A stretch of DNA of 64,000 nucleotides, taken from Pseudomonadota bacterium. Lineage in GTDB: Bacteria; Pseudomonadota; Alphaproteobacteria; Geminicoccales; Geminicoccaceae. Shown in pieces: positions 9,245 to 18,001 of this stretch; within the stretch, counting starts at the first letter, position 1, and every line of letters begins with the position of its first letter. The notes beneath the pieces are model-generated. The model was not told where the DNA came from. It made no database searches and was given only the letters and a program-made list of their open reading frames with translations. Position numbers and translations under genes: made by a program. The stretch is taken from positions 1-64,000 of the forward strand of contig JAUQQO010000028.1 in assembly GCA_030549795.1 (NCBI GenBank), written 5' to 3'.

Positions 9245-10662
9245 AGCGGGCGTTCGAAAACGCGGCCGGGCGTTGGGCGGTGCGGCTTGTAGTGGCGCTC
9301 TGCGCAGCGCTCGTGGCGCAGCCCGTGCTCAAGGCGCAAGCGGCCGAACTCGTATCGCCGACGGGAGAGCTCGAGCTCGAGGTGCGCAAGGGGCGGCTGT
9401 TGCGCTTGGCGACACCGGTGAGCGCGGTCTTCGTGGCCGACCCGGAGGTGGCTGATGTGCAAGCGCAATCCTCGACCATTCTCTACGTCTTCGGCCGTCG
9501 TGCCGGCACGACCACGCTCTATGCGGTCGACGACCGCCAGGAGGTGGTCCTGCGCCGAGAGGTGGTGGTGCGCCACAATCTCACCCGCCTGCGGCGGGTG
9601 CTCGCCGAGACTTTCCCCGACCATCCGCTCGAGCTGCAGTCGGTTGAAGGCGGCATCATCCTCTCCGGCACGCTGCCGAGTGCCACCGCGGCGCAGGAAG
9701 TGCGCGAGATCGCGAGCCGCTTTTTAGGTGAAAACGAAGCGATCGTGAACCGGCTGCAAGTCGCCGCGCCCACGCAGGTCAGTCTGCACGTGCGGGTGGC
9801 GGAGGTGTCGCGCGAGGCGATCAAGTTGTTCGGCATCAACTGGGAGACGCTGTTCACGCCCGGCGACTTCGTCTTCGGTTTCGTGACCGGTCGTCCGTTT
9901 TTCGAGCGCGCCACCGGTACGTTCAACCGACTGGTGGACCCCGCCGGCACGGCCGGCTCGCTCTTCGGCCGGTTCAGTTCTGGAAACACCGACATCAACG
10001 CGCTCATCGACGCGCTCGAGCGCGAGGGTCTCGTCACCGTGCTCGCGCAACCCAACCTCACGGCGCTTTCGGGTGAGACTGCGAGTTTTCTAGCCGGCGG
10101 CGAGTTCCCCGTACCGGTCGGCACCGACAACAACGAGATCAAGGTGGAGTTCAAGCAGTTCGGGATCAGCCTCGCCTTCACCCCGACCGTTCTGAGCCCG
10201 GATCGCATCAGCCTGCGCGTACGGCCGGAGGTGAGCGACATTTCCGAGAAAGGTGCGGTGCGGGTGCGCGATCTCGTCATCCCGGCGCTGTCGACCCGGC
10301 GTGCCGAAACCACAGTGGAAATTGGTTCAGGGCAGAGTTTCGCGATCGGTGGCCTGATTTCCAACACCACCCGCTCCAATCTCGAGAAATTTCCCGGTCT
10401 TGGAGATTTGCCGATCCTCGGGGCACTGTTCCGCTCGACCAACTTCAAGCGGAGCGAGAGCGAACTCGTGATCGTGGTGACACCTTATCTCGTCCGCCCT
10501 GTAGCGACAGCGGCACTCAAAACGCCGCTCGACAACTTCCGCCCGGCCACCGACCTCGAGCGTATCCTCGAAGGCCGGCTCGTGCGCGCGACTACGGCCC
10601 CCGGCGCACTGCGCGCGGGACGGCCGCGCCTGCACGGTGCAGCCGGCTTCGCGCTCGAGTGA
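9241..10662 (+). CDS. cpaC: Flp pilus outer-membrane secretin
   Basis: 473 residues from the ATG overlapping the cpaB stop. A cleavable signal peptide (VVALCAALVAQPVLKAQAAE) leads to an N-terminal pilus-assembly domain (GRLLRLATPVSAVFVADPEVADVQ and following), a BON-like segment with VEGGIILSGTLPSA, then the secretin core with SFLAGGEFPVPV and the C-terminal GGLISNTTRSNLEKFPGLGDLPILGALFRS and ELVIVVTPYLVRP. These are the hallmarks of the CpaC/RcpA secretin, which forms the outer-membrane channel for the Flp pilus. Confidence 0.94.
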   Translation: MKRAFENAAGRWAVRLVVALCAALVAQPVLKAQAAELVSPTGELELEVRKGRLLRLATPVSAVFVADPEVADVQAQSSTILYVFGRRAGTTTLYAVDDRQEVVLRREVVVRHNLTRLRRVLAETFPDHPLELQSVEGGIILSGTLPSATAAQEVREIASRFLGENEAIVNRLQVAAPTQVSLHVRVAEVSREAIKLFGINWETLFTPGDFVFGFVTGRPFFERATGTFNRLVDPAGTAGSLFGRFSSGNTDINALIDALEREGLVTVLAQPNLTALSGETASFLAGGEFPVPVGTDNNEIKVEFKQFGISLAFTPTVLSPDRISLRVRPEVSDISEKGAVRVRDLVIPALSTRRAETTVEIGSGQSFAIGGLISNTTRSNLEKFPGLGDLPILGALFRSTNFKRSESELVIVVTPYLVRPVATAALKTPLDNFRPATDLERILEGRLVRATTAPGALRAGRPRLHGAAGFALE

Positions 10663-10698
10663 TTCCGGGGCGCTTGTTTGGCGTGCGGAGATCGGTCC

Positions 10699-11379
10699 AT
10701 GCGCGCGACGACCCTCACGGTTCTCGGAACGATCCTGCTCGTGGGCTGTACGACGGTCGAGCCCTTCGACCTCGCGCCTGCGCGCGTGCCGGTGGTGCGC
10801 GAGGCGCGCTACGGTTTCGTGGTCCATTTCCCGACCGATCGCGCCGAGCCCGATGCTGTTGAGCGGGCACGGCTCGAGGCGTTCTTGGCCGGTCTGCCGC
10901 GCGTCGGGCGCTATCGCGCGATCGTGCACGGCCATGCCGACGAGCGCGCGAGCGACGCCTACAACCTCGCGCTCTCGCAACGGCGCGCGCGCTATGTCGC
11001 GGAGGCCTTGCGTCGGCAGGGGATCGAGCGGGTGGAGCTGGCTACCTCTGCCTTCGGCGAGCGCTACCCGGTCGACCCGCGCCATGGGGAAGAGGCCTGG
11101 GCGCGCAACCGGCGGGTGGAGATCGAGATCCGCCACTTCGTGGTGGATGCGCCCGAGTGCGGCGAGTGGGACCGCGCCACCGGGCTGCACGGCCAACGCC
11201 TCTTGCCGGAACTCGGTTGTGCGACGCTCGCCAATCTCGTCGCCATGGTGGCCGATCCCGCGGATCTCGCCGAGGGGCGTGCGCTCGCACCGGCGGACGG
11301 GGTGCGGGAAGCGGAGGCGGTCCAGCGCTACCGCAGCGACAAGGTCAAGCAGCTCGGCACGGAAAGGGTGGGGCCGTGA
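10699..11379 (+). CDS. cpaD: CpaD-family pilus lipoprotein with OmpA-like domain
   Basis: 226 residues from the ATG at 10699. The N-terminus is a lipoprotein signal (TLTVLGTILLVGCTTV, lipobox LVGC). Residues ~40-150 have an unusually clear OmpA/MotB pattern: HGHADERASDAYNLALSQRR and AWARNRRVEIEI. The C-terminal third is the CpaD signature: CGEWDRATG, LGCATLANLVAMVADPADL, GR and YRSDKVKQL. CpaD is thought to act with the CpaC secretin. The stop overlaps the cpaE GTG by 3 nt. The strong OmpA signature suggests peptidoglycan contact. Confidence 0.85.
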   Translation: MRATTLTVLGTILLVGCTTVEPFDLAPARVPVVREARYGFVVHFPTDRAEPDAVERARLEAFLAGLPRVGRYRAIVHGHADERASDAYNLALSQRRARYVAEALRRQGIERVELATSAFGERYPVDPRHGEEAWARNRRVEIEIRHFVVDAPECGEWDRATGLHGQRLLPELGCATLANLVAMVADPADLAEGRALAPADGVREAEAVQRYRSDKVKQLGTERVGP

Positions 11380-12587
11380 GTAGGGCACTCGCTCGCGACG
11401 GCATCGCCCAGGAGCGGCTGCAGCTGCGGGCCTTCGTCGCCGATGCGGAGACCCGCGCCGTGATCGCGCAGGTCGCAGGCGATCTCATGATCACCGGCGC
11501 CTCGATCCACAACGGGACGGTGCGTGATGCGATCACGGTGCTCGGTCGCGAGCGTTCGCCGCGCATCCTGATCGTCGACATCTCGACCTCCGAGCTGCCG
11601 CTTTCCGACATCGATGAGCTCGCGGAAGTGTGCGAGCCCGGTGTGAGCGTGATCGCCATCGGCGAGCGCAACGACGTGGGGCTGTTCCGCGAACTCATCC
11701 ACCACGGCATCACCGACTATCTCGTCAAACCGGTCACCGCCACGCTCTTGCAGCGCGCGCTCGTGCAGGCGGTGGAAGGGCAAGCCCCGCACCAGCGGCA
11801 GACCGGTCGCCTCGGCCGTATCGTCGCGGTGATGGGTGCGCGCGGCGGGGTGGGCGCCACCATGGTGGCGACCAGCCTCGCTTGGTCGATCGCGACCAGC
11901 CGGCACCGGCGGGTGGTGCTCTTCGATCTCGATCTGCAATTCGGCAGCGTCGCGCTCGCACTCGATCTCGATCCCGCCAATGGTCTGCGCGACGCGGTGG
12001 AGAATCCGAGCCGCATCGACGGGCTCTATCTCGACCGTACCCTCGTGCGGCACTCCGATACGCTTTACGTGCTCGGCGCTGAAGAGCCGCTCGATGATGT
12101 GGTGCGTGCCGATCGCGACGCCGTGGGGCTCTTGTTGCAGGAGCTACAGGCGAAGTTCCACTTCGTGATCGTCGATCTGCCGCGACAGATTTCGGTTGCG
12201 ACACAACAAGTCCTGCAGAGTGCGACCAATCTCGTTCTCGTAAGCGACCTCTCGCTCGCGGGCATGCGCGACACGCTGCGGATCGTGCAGCTCATGCACG
12301 CGCTCAACGTCGGCTGCACGGTCAACGTGGTCATCAACAAAGGTGGCGAGTACCGCGCGGGCGAGATCCCGAAGAGCGAGTTCGAGCGCGGAATCGGTCG
12401 CTCCGTCGATCTGGTTCTGCCCTTCGATGCGCGTCGCGTGTGCGCGGCGATCAACAGCGGGCGACCGGTGGCGAGCACGAGTGGGCCGGTGGCGGAACAG
12501 CTCCGCGAGCTCGCCGAGCGCATCTGCGGCAACAAGGCCGCCGGCCGCACCGGCCTCTTTAAGCGTCTTCTCGCGATGGTGCGCTAG
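11376..12587 (+). CDS. cpaE: CpaE/TadZ pilus localisation ATPase-like protein
   Basis: 403 residues from a GTG overlapping the cpaD stop. Residues ~15-135 form a receiver-like domain (acidic position LIVDIS near Asp68; VKP with Lys118). Residues ~146-403 are a MinD/ParA-type domain: GARGGVGATMVATSLAW (154-170) is the P-loop and LFDLDLQFGS follows. As in other CpaE/TadZ proteins the P-loop lacks the usual lysines (Arg for the signature Lys, Ala for the Walker Lys), so ATPase activity may be absent. It is thought to place the Tad machine at the pole. Confidence 0.92.
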   Translation: MSRALARDGIAQERLQLRAFVADAETRAVIAQVAGDLMITGASIHNGTVRDAITVLGRERSPRILIVDISTSELPLSDIDELAEVCEPGVSVIAIGERNDVGLFRELIHHGITDYLVKPVTATLLQRALVQAVEGQAPHQRQTGRLGRIVAVMGARGGVGATMVATSLAWSIATSRHRRVVLFDLDLQFGSVALALDLDPANGLRDAVENPSRIDGLYLDRTLVRHSDTLYVLGAEEPLDDVVRADRDAVGLLLQELQAKFHFVIVDLPRQISVATQQVLQSATNLVLVSDLSLAGMRDTLRIVQLMHALNVGCTVNVVINKGGEYRAGEIPKSEFERGIGRSVDLVLPFDARRVCAAINSGRPVASTSGPVAEQLRELAERICGNKAAGRTGLFKRLLAMVR

Positions 12588-12590
12588 GTC

Positions 12591-13976
12591 ATGTTCGGAC
12601 GACGCCCGATCACGCCTGCTCTCGAATCTAAACCGGCTTCTCCGCCCGCGGAGGGAGCGCTGGCTCCGCACGCCGGTGCCGCCCGGGCAGGCGGAGGAGA
12701 GCGGCGGAGCGACTATCTCAAATCCTCTTTCGCGCGGCTGCAGGCGGCGCTCTACGAGCGCATCGACGCGGCTGCAGCCGCGAAACTCCCGCGCGATGAG
12801 CTTCTGCGCCAGATCCAGGAGCTGATCGGGGAGATCGCGCTCGAGCAACGCCTTACGCTTTCCAGTCGCGATCAAGAACAGATCGGGCAGACGCTGGTTG
12901 ACGACATGGTCGGCCTGGGGCCGCTCGAGCCGCTTCTCCGCGACGATACGATTACCGATATCATGGTCAATGGGCCCTATCGCGTTTACATTGAACGACG
13001 GGGCAAGCTCGAGCTCACCGACGTTCAGTTCCGCGACCACGCCCATCTCATGAACGTGGCGCAGCGCATCGCCACCCGCGTCGGACGGCGGGTGGACGAG
13101 ACGAGCCCGATCTGCGACGCGCGCCTCGAGGACGGAAGCCGTGTCAACATCATCGCTCCGCCGCTTGCGATCGACGGCTGCGCGATTTCCATCCGCAAGT
13201 TCTCCCGAAAGTCGATTACCCTCGATACGATGGTCCGCCAGCAGAATATCAGCGAGCCGCTGGCCAAAGTCCTCAAGATCGCCGCGGCTTGCCGGCTCAA
13301 CATCGTCATCTCGGGCGGAACCGGCTCCGGCAAGACGACGATGCTCAACGCGCTCTCCCAGCTCATCGATCACGGCGAGCGCATCGTCACCATCGAAGAC
13401 GCAGCCGAACTGCAGCTGCAGCAGCCGCACGTGGTGCGGCTCGAGACCCGCCCGCCGAACCTCGAGGGTCAGGGCGAAGTCACCATGCGCGATCTCGTCA
13501 AGAACGCGCTACGCATGCGGCCGGATCGCATCATCTGCGGCGAGGTGCGCGGACCCGAAGCCCTCGACATGTTGCAGGCGATGAACACCGGGCACGACGG
13601 CTCGATGTGCACGCTGCACGCCAACACCCCGCGCGAGGCGATCACCCGCATCGAGAACATGGTCATGATGGCCACCGCCTCGCTGCCGACCAAGGCGATC
13701 CGCCAGCAGATCGTGGGGGCCGTCAACCTCATCATCCAAGTCGCGCGCATGCGCGACGGCGTGCGCCGCGTAACCCATGTCACCGAACTGGTCGGCATGG
13801 AAGGTGACGTCGTCACCACCCAGGACCTCTTCACTTACGAATACCAGGGAGAGGGCCGTGACGGATTGCTCATCGGCACCTTCAAAGCGCACCCGGTGCG
13901 TCCGCACTTCCTCAAGCGCGCCGCTTATTACGGCCTCGACCGCGCGCTCATGGCGGCGATGATGGGCACGCCATGA
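12591..13976 (+). CDS. cpaF: Tad secretion ATPase CpaF/TadA
   Basis: 461 residues, starting 3 nt after the cpaE stop. Motifs of the VirB11/TadA ATPase family: Walker [11 protein letters not shown] (241-250), Asp box [11 protein letters not shown], Walker [11 protein letters not shown] (312-321) and His box [13 protein letters not shown] (333-345). The first ~45 residues are Pro/Ala-rich and probably flexible, followed by the N-terminal helical domain. It is the cytoplasmic hexameric motor that drives Flp pilus polymerisation with TadB/TadC. Overlaps tadB by 4 nt. Confidence 0.96.
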   Translation: MFGRRPITPALESKPASPPAEGALAPHAGAARAGGGERRSDYLKSSFARLQAALYERIDAAAAAKLPRDELLRQIQELIGEIALEQRLTLSSRDQEQIGQTLVDDMVGLGPLEPLLRDDTITDIMVNGPYRVYIERRGKLELTDVQFRDHAHLMNVAQRIATRVGRRVDETSPICDARLEDGSRVNIIAPPLAIDGCAISIRKFSRKSITLDTMVRQQNISEPLAKVLKIAAACRLNIVISGGTGSGKTTMLNALSQLIDHGERIVTIEDAAELQLQQPHVVRLETRPPNLEGQGEVTMRDLVKNALRMRPDRIICGEVRGPEALDMLQAMNTGHDGSMCTLHANTPREAITRIENMVMMATASLPTKAIRQQIVGAVNLIIQVARMRDGVRRVTHVTELVGMEGDVVTTQDLFTYEYQGEGRDGLLIGTFKAHPVRPHFLKRAAYYGLDRALMAAMMGTP

Positions 13977-14968
13977 TCCGCTCGCCCTCCCTTTTCGCCG
14001 CCGCGGCCCCCTGGCTTTTGCTCGTCTGCGGCGCGCTTTTCGCCCTTCTCCTCGCCGTTCCGGCGGCACCGGATCGCCGCTTGCGCCGCCGGATCGAACG
14101 GATACGCGCGCACGAGGTCGTCGGCCCGGCCCGCGCCGCCGTCGCGACCGCAAGCCTGAAGCGGAGCGAAAAGACGCTTTTGGGCGATCTCGGCGCGTCG
14201 CTTGCGCGTCTGGTGCCGCGTACGGCGGTTCTGCGTGCGCACCTCGACCGTGCGGGGCTCAACGTCGCGGTGAGCGATGTCCTGCTTGCCGCCGCCGGGG
14301 TCGGGGTCGTGGCCGCGCTCCTCGCGCATTGGCTTTTGGGCTTCGGCTGGCCGCTCGCGCTGCTTAGCGGTGTCTTCGCCGCGACTGCCGGGCCGACGGC
14401 GTGGTTGCGTCGCGCCATCGCGCGGCGCGAGGCCAAGTTCCTGGCCGCCTTTCCGGATGCGCTCGACCTCGTCGTGCGCGGCGTGAAATCGGGGTTGCCG
14501 GTGGTCGAGGCGCTCGAAGCGATCGCGCGCGAGATGAGCGAGCCGGTCGCTTCGGTGTTCGGCGAACTGTGCGCCAACCTGCGCATCGGGGTGACGCTGC
14601 AGGAAGCGTTGGCGCTCGCCTCCGACCGCATGGCGCTGCCCGAGTTCCGTTTCTTCGCGATCAGTCTGATCGTGCAGCAAGAAACGGGTGGCAATCTCGC
14701 CGAAATCCTGCACAACCTTTCTACCATGATCCGCCGCCGCCAACAGATGCGACTCAAAATCAAAGCTTTGTCGTCCGAGGCGAGAGCCTCGGCATTGATC
14801 ATCGGATCCTTGCCCTTCATCGCAGGAACCGCGATTTATTGGATAAACCCTGCCTATATCTCGAAACTGTTCGTCGATCCGCGCGGCTGGATGATGTTGA
14901 TTGCAGGCGGCGTGAGCATGGCTCTGGGTGCTGCCGTCATGGCCAAAATGGTGCGCTTCGACATATGA
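13973..14968 (+). CDS. tadB: Tad inner-membrane platform protein TadB
   Basis: 331 residues. Membrane segments lie near residues 8-30, 100-140 and at the C-terminal end. The T2SSF domain is visible in FLAAFPDALDLVVRGVKSG, VVEALEAIAREM, LPEFRFFAISLIVQQETGG and NLAEILHNLSTMIRRR. It is the inner-membrane platform that couples the CpaF motor to pilin. Its start overlaps the cpaF stop (ATGA) and its end overlaps the tadC start. Confidence 0.93.
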   Translation: MIRSPSLFAAAAPWLLLVCGALFALLLAVPAAPDRRLRRRIERIRAHEVVGPARAAVATASLKRSEKTLLGDLGASLARLVPRTAVLRAHLDRAGLNVAVSDVLLAAAGVGVVAALLAHWLLGFGWPLALLSGVFAATAGPTAWLRRAIARREAKFLAAFPDALDLVVRGVKSGLPVVEALEAIAREMSEPVASVFGELCANLRIGVTLQEALALASDRMALPEFRFFAISLIVQQETGGNLAEILHNLSTMIRRRQQMRLKIKALSSEARASALIIGSLPFIAGTAIYWINPAYISKLFVDPRGWMMLIAGGVSMALGAAVMAKMVRFDI

Positions 14969-15915
14969 TGGCGTTGTTGTCGAACCCGCAGACGCTCTTC
15001 GCCGCCCTTGTGGGCATCGCCACCTTCGCCGCCGTGCTCACCGTGTGGTTCGCGCTGCTCGAGCGCGACCGTGCGCGGGCGCGTCTGCGGCTCTTGCAGC
15101 GGCGCCGCGAAGAACTGCAGCAAAGCGCCGGATCGACGCGACGGCGTCGCACCCGCCAAAAGCTCGCCGAGCGGCTGGTGGCGCAGCTGCGTCTCGCGCG
15201 CAGTGGCGTCGACGAACGCCTGCGCGATCGCCTCGCACAGGCGGGCTTGCGCGCCCCAGCAGCCAAATCGGTCTATCTGTTGAGCAAGCTCGCGGGCCCG
15301 CTGCTCGCCGGGATGGTGGCGCTCCTCCTCGTCTACGGCCTTGGAATGGGCGGCAAATCCGCCACGACGCGGCTCGTGATCCTCGTGGGCGCCGTCGTCG
15401 CCGGGTTCTATTTGCCCGATCTCTATCTCTCCAATCGTGCCGCCAAACGCCGTCAAGCGCTCCAGCGCCAGCTGCCCGATGGTCTGGATTTGCTCGTGGT
15501 CTGTGCGGAAGCCGGCCTTTCCTTGGACGTAGCCTTGACCCGCGTCGCCGATGAGATCGGCAAGTCGGCTCCCGAGCTCGCCGAAGAATTCGGGCTTACC
15601 GCGGTCGAGCTCAACTTCATGCCCGAGCGCCGCCAGGCTCTTGTCAATCTCGGCCGCCGGGTCGATCTGCCGGCGATGCGCGGGGTGGTCAATACGCTGA
15701 TCCAAACCGAGCGCTATGGTACGCCGCTTGCACATTCCTTGCGCGTTCTCGCTTCCGAGTTTCGCGAAGAGCGGCTGTTGAAAGCCGAGGAACGGGCAGC
15801 GCGGCTTCCCGCGATTTTAACCGTGCCGATGATCGTCTTTATTCTACCGGCACTGTTCATCGTCCTGGTGGGACCGGCGATCCTCGACGTCTACGACAAT
15901 TTGATCAAGAAATAG
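14965..15915 (+). CDS. tadC: Tad inner-membrane platform protein TadC
   Basis: 316 residues, from the first of two adjacent ATGs (14965 or 14968) overlapping the tadB stop. A T2SSF domain is present: QLPDGLDLLVVCAEAGLSLD, VALTRVADEIGKSAPELAEEF, RRVDLPAMRGVVNTLIQTERYGTPLA and RAARLPAILTVPMIVFILPA. TadB and TadC together form the membrane platform. This is the last gene of the contiguous flp-cpa-tad block; a T-run terminator lies about 470 nt downstream. No tadD homologue is visible here. Confidence 0.93.
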   Translation: MMALLSNPQTLFAALVGIATFAAVLTVWFALLERDRARARLRLLQRRREELQQSAGSTRRRRTRQKLAERLVAQLRLARSGVDERLRDRLAQAGLRAPAAKSVYLLSKLAGPLLAGMVALLLVYGLGMGGKSATTRLVILVGAVVAGFYLPDLYLSNRAAKRRQALQRQLPDGLDLLVVCAEAGLSLDVALTRVADEIGKSAPELAEEFGLTAVELNFMPERRQALVNLGRRVDLPAMRGVVNTLIQTERYGTPLAHSLRVLASEFREERLLKAEERAARLPAILTVPMIVFILPALFIVLVGPAILDVYDNLIKK

Positions 15916-16387
15916 CCTTTTGGGCGGGGCAACGAGGTCGCGACAGCGCGGTTGCGGCCAAGCGGGAGCCGATGGGCCGGCAGAAGCCGCACCGCGCGGC
16001 TCGCGCGACGCGTGCAGAGAAAATCAGCAGCGCGCGCCCGAGCTTGTGGCGCTGCCAAGTCGCCGATCGCAACCTCAACGGGGCGGGCGCACGCAAAGCC
16101 GCACAAAAAAAACCGACAGCGTCTCCAGCTGCGCAAAAACACCGTATATCCTTAAACACATACAGCCTCAACCAAAAGTATATACCCGTACAGAAAGAAA
16201 AGGAAAAGAAAAGTGCGCGTTCCGCTGCGGCGTGAAGAAGGCGCAGACCCGCGCTCGATCGCCAAGTGTGCGGGTGCGAGCGCACGTTTTGAACCAAGGC
16301 GCGCGACAGCGCCGCCAGCGCGACCGCGAAGGGGCGGCGAAACGTTCTGGAGGAGTACGCGCGGTCCAAAGCGGCTAAAGGGCCATG

Positions 16388-16422
16388 GCGCCCCTGTGCC
16401 AGCTGCTCGCGGGCGCTTTTTT
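16388..16422 (+). terminator. Intrinsic terminator, plus strand
   Basis: A 6-bp GC stem (GCGCCC at 16388-16393 pairing with GGGCGC at 16411-16416) with a 17-nt loop is followed immediately by six T (16417-16422). This is the only hairpin found here with a clear plus-strand T-run. It would end transcription from tadC, or from an unannotated transcript starting in the AT-rich island. The long loop lowers confidence. Confidence 0.55.
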
Positions 16423-16425
16423 GCT

Positions 16426-16443
16426 CGATCGGCAGCCTTGCTT
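16426..16443. repeat. 18-bp direct repeat, copy 1
   Basis: The sequence cgatcggcagccttgctt occurs here and again at 16500-16517. Conservation resumes after a 2-nt mismatch (aa versus gc) with gcccg. It lies directly after the T-run terminator. Confidence 0.6.
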
Positions 16444-16499
16444 AAGCCCGCAAGCGCCGCGCGCATCGATATCGACAACCAGCACGGCCCATCTGTGCC

Positions 16500-16517
16500 C
16501 GATCGGCAGCCTTGCTT
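16500..16517. repeat. 18-bp direct repeat, copy 2
   Basis: Second exact copy of the 18-bp unit, starting 74 bp after copy 1. It is followed at 16518-16533 by a perfect 16-bp palindrome, GCGCCCGC/GCGGGCGC, that could act as a terminator or structured 3' end for gatB, which ends at 16543 on the minus strand. Confidence 0.6.
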
Positions 16518-16542
16518 GCGCCCGCGCGGGCGCCGGGCGGGC

Positions 16543-18000
16543 TCAGCTGAGGCCGAGCTTTTTGCGCAGCAGCGTGTTGACGAGTTCCGGGTTGGCGCGG
16601 CCGCCTGTGGCCTTCATCACTTGGCCGACGAACCAGCCGAGGACCTTGGGGTTCTTTTGGACGTTGGCGACTTGGGCGGGATTGTCGGCGAGCAGTCGGT
16701 CGACGATGGGCTCGATCGCTGCCGCGTCGGTTACCTGTTCCAGTCCCTTGGCCTCGACGATTTGGCGCGGTCGCGCACCGGTTTCAAACGCTTCCTGGAA
16801 GACCTCTTTGGCGATTTTGCCCGAGATTTTGCCTTCGGCGATGAGATCGAGGATTTCGCCCAGAGCCTCGGGAGGAAGCGGGCAGGCCTCGATGTCGAGG
16901 CCGCGGCGCGCGAGCGCGCCGAACAGCTCGTTGATCACCCAGTTCGCCGCCTGCTTGGCATCGCGGCCGCGCGCCAAGGCCTCGAAATAGTCGGCACACG
17001 CACGCTCGGCAACGAGCACGCCGGCATCGTAAGCGGACAGTCCGTATTCGCGCATAAAGCGTGCCTTTTTCGCATCCGGCAGTTCCGGCAGCTCGCGCCG
17101 CAGGCGTTCGATCAAGGCGTCGTCGAGCTCGAGCGGTAAGAGATCGGGATCGGGGAAGTAGCGGTAGTCGTGCGCTTCTTCCTTACTCCGCATCGAGCGG
17201 GTCTCGCCTTTGCTGGCATCGAACAGGCGGGTTTCCTGTTCGACGACACCACCGCTTTCAAGAAGCTCGACTTGCCGGCGCGCTTCATATTCGATTGCCT
17301 TGGCGATGAAGCGCATCGAGTTGACGTTTTTGATCTCGCAGCGGGTGCCCAAGCGCGTCTCGCCCACCCGACGGACCGAGACATTGGCATCGCAGCGCAG
17401 CGAGCCCTCCTCCATATTGCCGTCGCAGGTGCCGACATAGCGCAACAAGGAGCGCAGCTTTTTGAGGAACAGCGCCGCCTCTTCGGGGGCGCGGATGTCG
17501 GGTGCGGTGACGATCTCCATCAGCGCCACGCCGCACCGGTTGAGATCGACCAGGGTCACGCCTTCGCGGGTGCCGTGCAGCGACTTGCCGGCGTCCTGTT
17601 CGAGGTGCAGGCGGACGATGCCGATCTCCTTGGTGGTGCCGTCGGGGAGGTCGAGGATGACGCGGCCGCGGCCGACGATCGGGTGTTGGTACTGGCTGAT
17701 CTGATAGCCCTGCGGCAGATCCGGGTAAAAATAGTTCTTGCGCTCGAAAATCGAAACCTTGTTGATCTCGGCTTCAAGCGCGAGGCCGGTCTTGACCGCC
17801 TGTTCGACGCAGAAGCCGTTCAAGACCGGCAACATGCCGGGCATACCGGCATCTACGGGCGATACCTGGGTGTTGGGCTCGGCACCGAAGGTGGTCGCCG
17901 CGCCGCTGAAGAGCTTGGCCTTCGAGATCACTTGGGCGTGGATCTCGAGGCCGCACACCAGTTCCCACTCGCCCGTGCGGCCGCGGATCGTCCAGGCCAT
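16543..18000 (-). CDS. gatB: Asp-tRNA(Asn)/Glu-tRNA(Gln) amidotransferase subunit B
   Basis: 485 residues from the ATG at 17998-18000, 1 nt after the gatA stop. GatB motifs: [44 protein letters not shown] and [19 protein letters not shown], with a C-terminal YqeY/GatB tail domain. It binds and activates the mischarged tRNA in the GatCAB transamidation of Glu-tRNA(Gln) and/or Asp-tRNA(Asn). Order gatC-gatA-gatB, all on the minus strand and essentially contiguous. Confidence 0.97.
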   Translation of the reverse strand: MAWTIRGRTGEWELVCGLEIHAQVISKAKLFSGAATTFGAEPNTQVSPVDAGMPGMLPVLNGFCVEQAVKTGLALEAEINKVSIFERKNYFYPDLPQGYQISQYQHPIVGRGRVILDLPDGTTKEIGIVRLHLEQDAGKSLHGTREGVTLVDLNRCGVALMEIVTAPDIRAPEEAALFLKKLRSLLRYVGTCDGNMEEGSLRCDANVSVRRVGETRLGTRCEIKNVNSMRFIAKAIEYEARRQVELLESGGVVEQETRLFDASKGETRSMRSKEEAHDYRYFPDPDLLPLELDDALIERLRRELPELPDAKKARFMREYGLSAYDAGVLVAERACADYFEALARGRDAKQAANWVINELFGALARRGLDIEACPLPPEALGEILDLIAEGKISGKIAKEVFQEAFETGARPRQIVEAKGLEQVTDAAAIEPIVDRLLADNPAQVANVQKNPKVLGWFVGQVMKATGGRANPELVNTLLRKKLGLS

Positions 18001-18001
18001 C

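Larger units (their letters stand above)
15916..16542. other. 627-bp gene-free region with AT-rich island
   Basis: Lies between the convergent ends of tadC and gatB. Open frames here (for example 15920-16378) translate to low-complexity Arg/Ala/Ser-rich sequence with no recognisable family, so no protein is called. About 16100-16215 is strongly A/T- and A-rich (runs of a, gtatatcc, agtatataccc), in sharp contrast to the GC-rich surroundings. It is followed by a terminator-like hairpin at 16388-16422 and two copies of an 18-bp repeat. An uncharacterised small RNA transcribed from the AT-rich segment to the terminator is possible but unproven. Confidence 0.5.

Noticed and set aside
15920-16378. 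Open frames on both strands in the intergenic region after tadC
   Set aside because: Low-complexity translations with no conserved pattern; the AT-rich island interrupts normal codon usage.
16200-16422. SRP RNA, RNase P RNA or tmRNA in the AT-rich intergenic region
   Set aside because: No match to the conserved cores of these RNAs was seen; kept only as an unclassified small-RNA candidate.
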